DNA from: Bacteroidales bacterium
Lineage (GTDB): Bacteria; Bacteroidota; Bacteroidia; Bacteroidales; Tenuifilaceae
Reading direction: 5' to 3'
Length of the DNA: 6,050 bases
NCBI GenBank assembly: GCA_008933525.1
Contig: WBUV01000214.1
Location: 1-6,050, forward strand
Under the pieces are notes generated by a model. The model saw only the letters and a program-made list of their open reading frames with translations. It did not search any database and was not told the DNA's origin. Each line of letters begins with the position of its first letter. Positions within the stretch are counted from its first letter, which is position 1. The position numbers were made by a program, and so were the translations under genes. Shown here piece after piece: positions 5,321 through 6,050 of the stretch.

Positions 5321-6050
5321 CATCCATTACAAAGCGCGATGTGCTTCGGGTTCGTTGCTGAAGATAAACGACCTTATCGCCAACCTGTTCGTCTATAGCC
5401 TGCTTTGTGTAATGCCTAATGGTTAAAAGTTCCAAATTACTGTTGTAGCGAACGGTAAAATCAACCTGTAATTCCTCAATAGCTTTTGGTAGGCGGTGTT
5501 TTTCCTCATCAACACAAATAGAAAAACTGATAGCAGAATTCTGCACGAGATTTACCTTAACTCGGTGTTTGTATAGAATTGCAAAAATCTTACTCAAACT
5601 CTCTTCAATAACAAACGAAAAATCACGTGGCGTTAGAGATATAAGTACCTGGTTTTGTTTAAGGACTAACACCGGAGGTAATTTTAGTTGAGAATCGGAA
5701 TGGGCAATTTGAGTACCAACCGCATCGGGATTTATGAACGATTTTACAAAAAGTGGAATTTTTTTATTCTGTATTGGTTTAATGGTTTTAGGGTGGATGA
5801 TTTGCGCTCCGCAATAAGCTAGCTCGATAGCCTCTTGGTACGATACAAAATCGAGTTTACAAGTGTTTGCGAAGATTTTAGGATCGGCATTCAGCACGCC
5901 TTCAACATCTTTCCATATGGTAACTTCCTTTGCATCGAGCAAATTTGCAAGAATCGCAGCAGTGTAGTCAGAACCCTCGCGACCAAGAGTTGTAGTTGTC
6001 CCCATCGGGGTTCCTGCTATAAAACCCTGAGTGATATATAGATTTTCACC
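5304..6050 (-). CDS. lysC: Aspartokinase, C-terminal part (5' end outside window)
   Basis: Aspartate kinase makes 4-phospho-L-aspartate from L-aspartate and ATP, the first step to lysine, diaminopimelate, threonine and methionine. The frame is open to the right edge, leaving 248 visible residues; the N-terminal half of the kinase domain, with its KFGGTS-type motif, lies outside. The fragment starts GENLYITQGFIAG, then TTTLGREGSDY (19-29), a nucleotide/substrate-binding signature, WKDVEGVLNADP (46-57) and ELAYCGAQIIHPKTI (76-90). After about residue 130 come regulatory ACT regions, a first one (VLISLTPRDFSFVIEESLSK onward) and a shorter second one containing LLTIRHYTKQAIDE. The ending with QQRTRSTSRFVM is like Bacteroidota monofunctional enzymes. 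There is no homoserine dehydrogenase or decarboxylase fusion, because the stop follows at 5304. The Met codon at 6005 is internal (TPMGTTTTLG), not the start. Feedback inhibition by an amino acid is expected from the ACT domains but the effector is not readable. Confidence 0.95.
   Translation of the reverse strand, partial: GENLYITQGFIAGTPMGTTTTLGREGSDYTAAILANLLDAKEVTIWKDVEGVLNADPKIFANTCKLDFVSYQEAIELAYCGAQIIHPKTIKPIQNKKIPLFVKSFINPDAVGTQIAHSDSQLKLPPVLVLKQNQVLISLTPRDFSFVIEESLSKIFAILYKHRVKVNLVQNSAISFSICVDEEKHRLPKAIEELQVDFTVRYNSNLELLTIRHYTKQAIDEQVGDKVVYLQQRTRSTSRFVMDARTLA

Noticed and set aside
1..6050. CRISPR array, tRNA, rRNA or insertion sequence
   Set aside because: No regularly spaced repeats, tRNA-like cloverleaf, rRNA-like stretch or transposase gene was seen on either strand.

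Overview
The window looks like chromosomal DNA of a Bacteroidota bacterium, possibly Bacteroidales. The evidence is an AT-rich sequence, A/T-rich gene starts with no Shine-Dalgarno motif, a YceI-family protein next to a Porin_O_P-like barrel, and an aspartokinase whose C-terminal ACT end resembles Bacteroidota enzymes. This assignment is inference from protein style; no marker gene is present.

Layout. Positions 2-532 (+) hold the C-terminal end of a sensor histidine kinase, cut by the left edge. After 18 bases comes a complete NtrC-type sigma-54-dependent response regulator (551-1918). The 236-base gap 1919-2154 is dense in signals: a TCGTCGA repeat cluster forming a terminator-like hairpin (1928-1953), a 19-bp perfect dyad suited to an activator site (1956-1974), a very good -24/-12 sigma-54 promoter (2049-2064), and a leader stem-loop followed by five T (2089-2125). 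Next comes a YceI-like periplasmic protein (2155-2739), a 438-aa outer-membrane beta-barrel protein (2770-4086), a long intercistronic hairpin (4090-4131), and a second, divergent YceI-like protein (4139-4747). A small lipoprotein follows (4820-5320). Its 3' end overlaps by 17 bases the convergent 3' end of an aspartokinase gene (5304-6050, minus strand), which runs off the right edge.

How it may work together. The kinase and regulator form a two-component pair. The regulator keeps the GAFTGA loop that contacts sigma-54, and the only convincing sigma-54 promoter in the window lies directly downstream, with a dyad about 110 bases before the predicted transcription start. The simplest model is that an unknown signal leads to phosphorylation of the regulator, which then switches on a YceI / outer-membrane barrel / YceI operon. 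The layout resembles envelope-stress or lipophilic-molecule handling modules, but the signal and cargo cannot be read from this sequence. The aspartokinase is an unrelated housekeeping gene. The lipoprotein may or may not belong to the operon.
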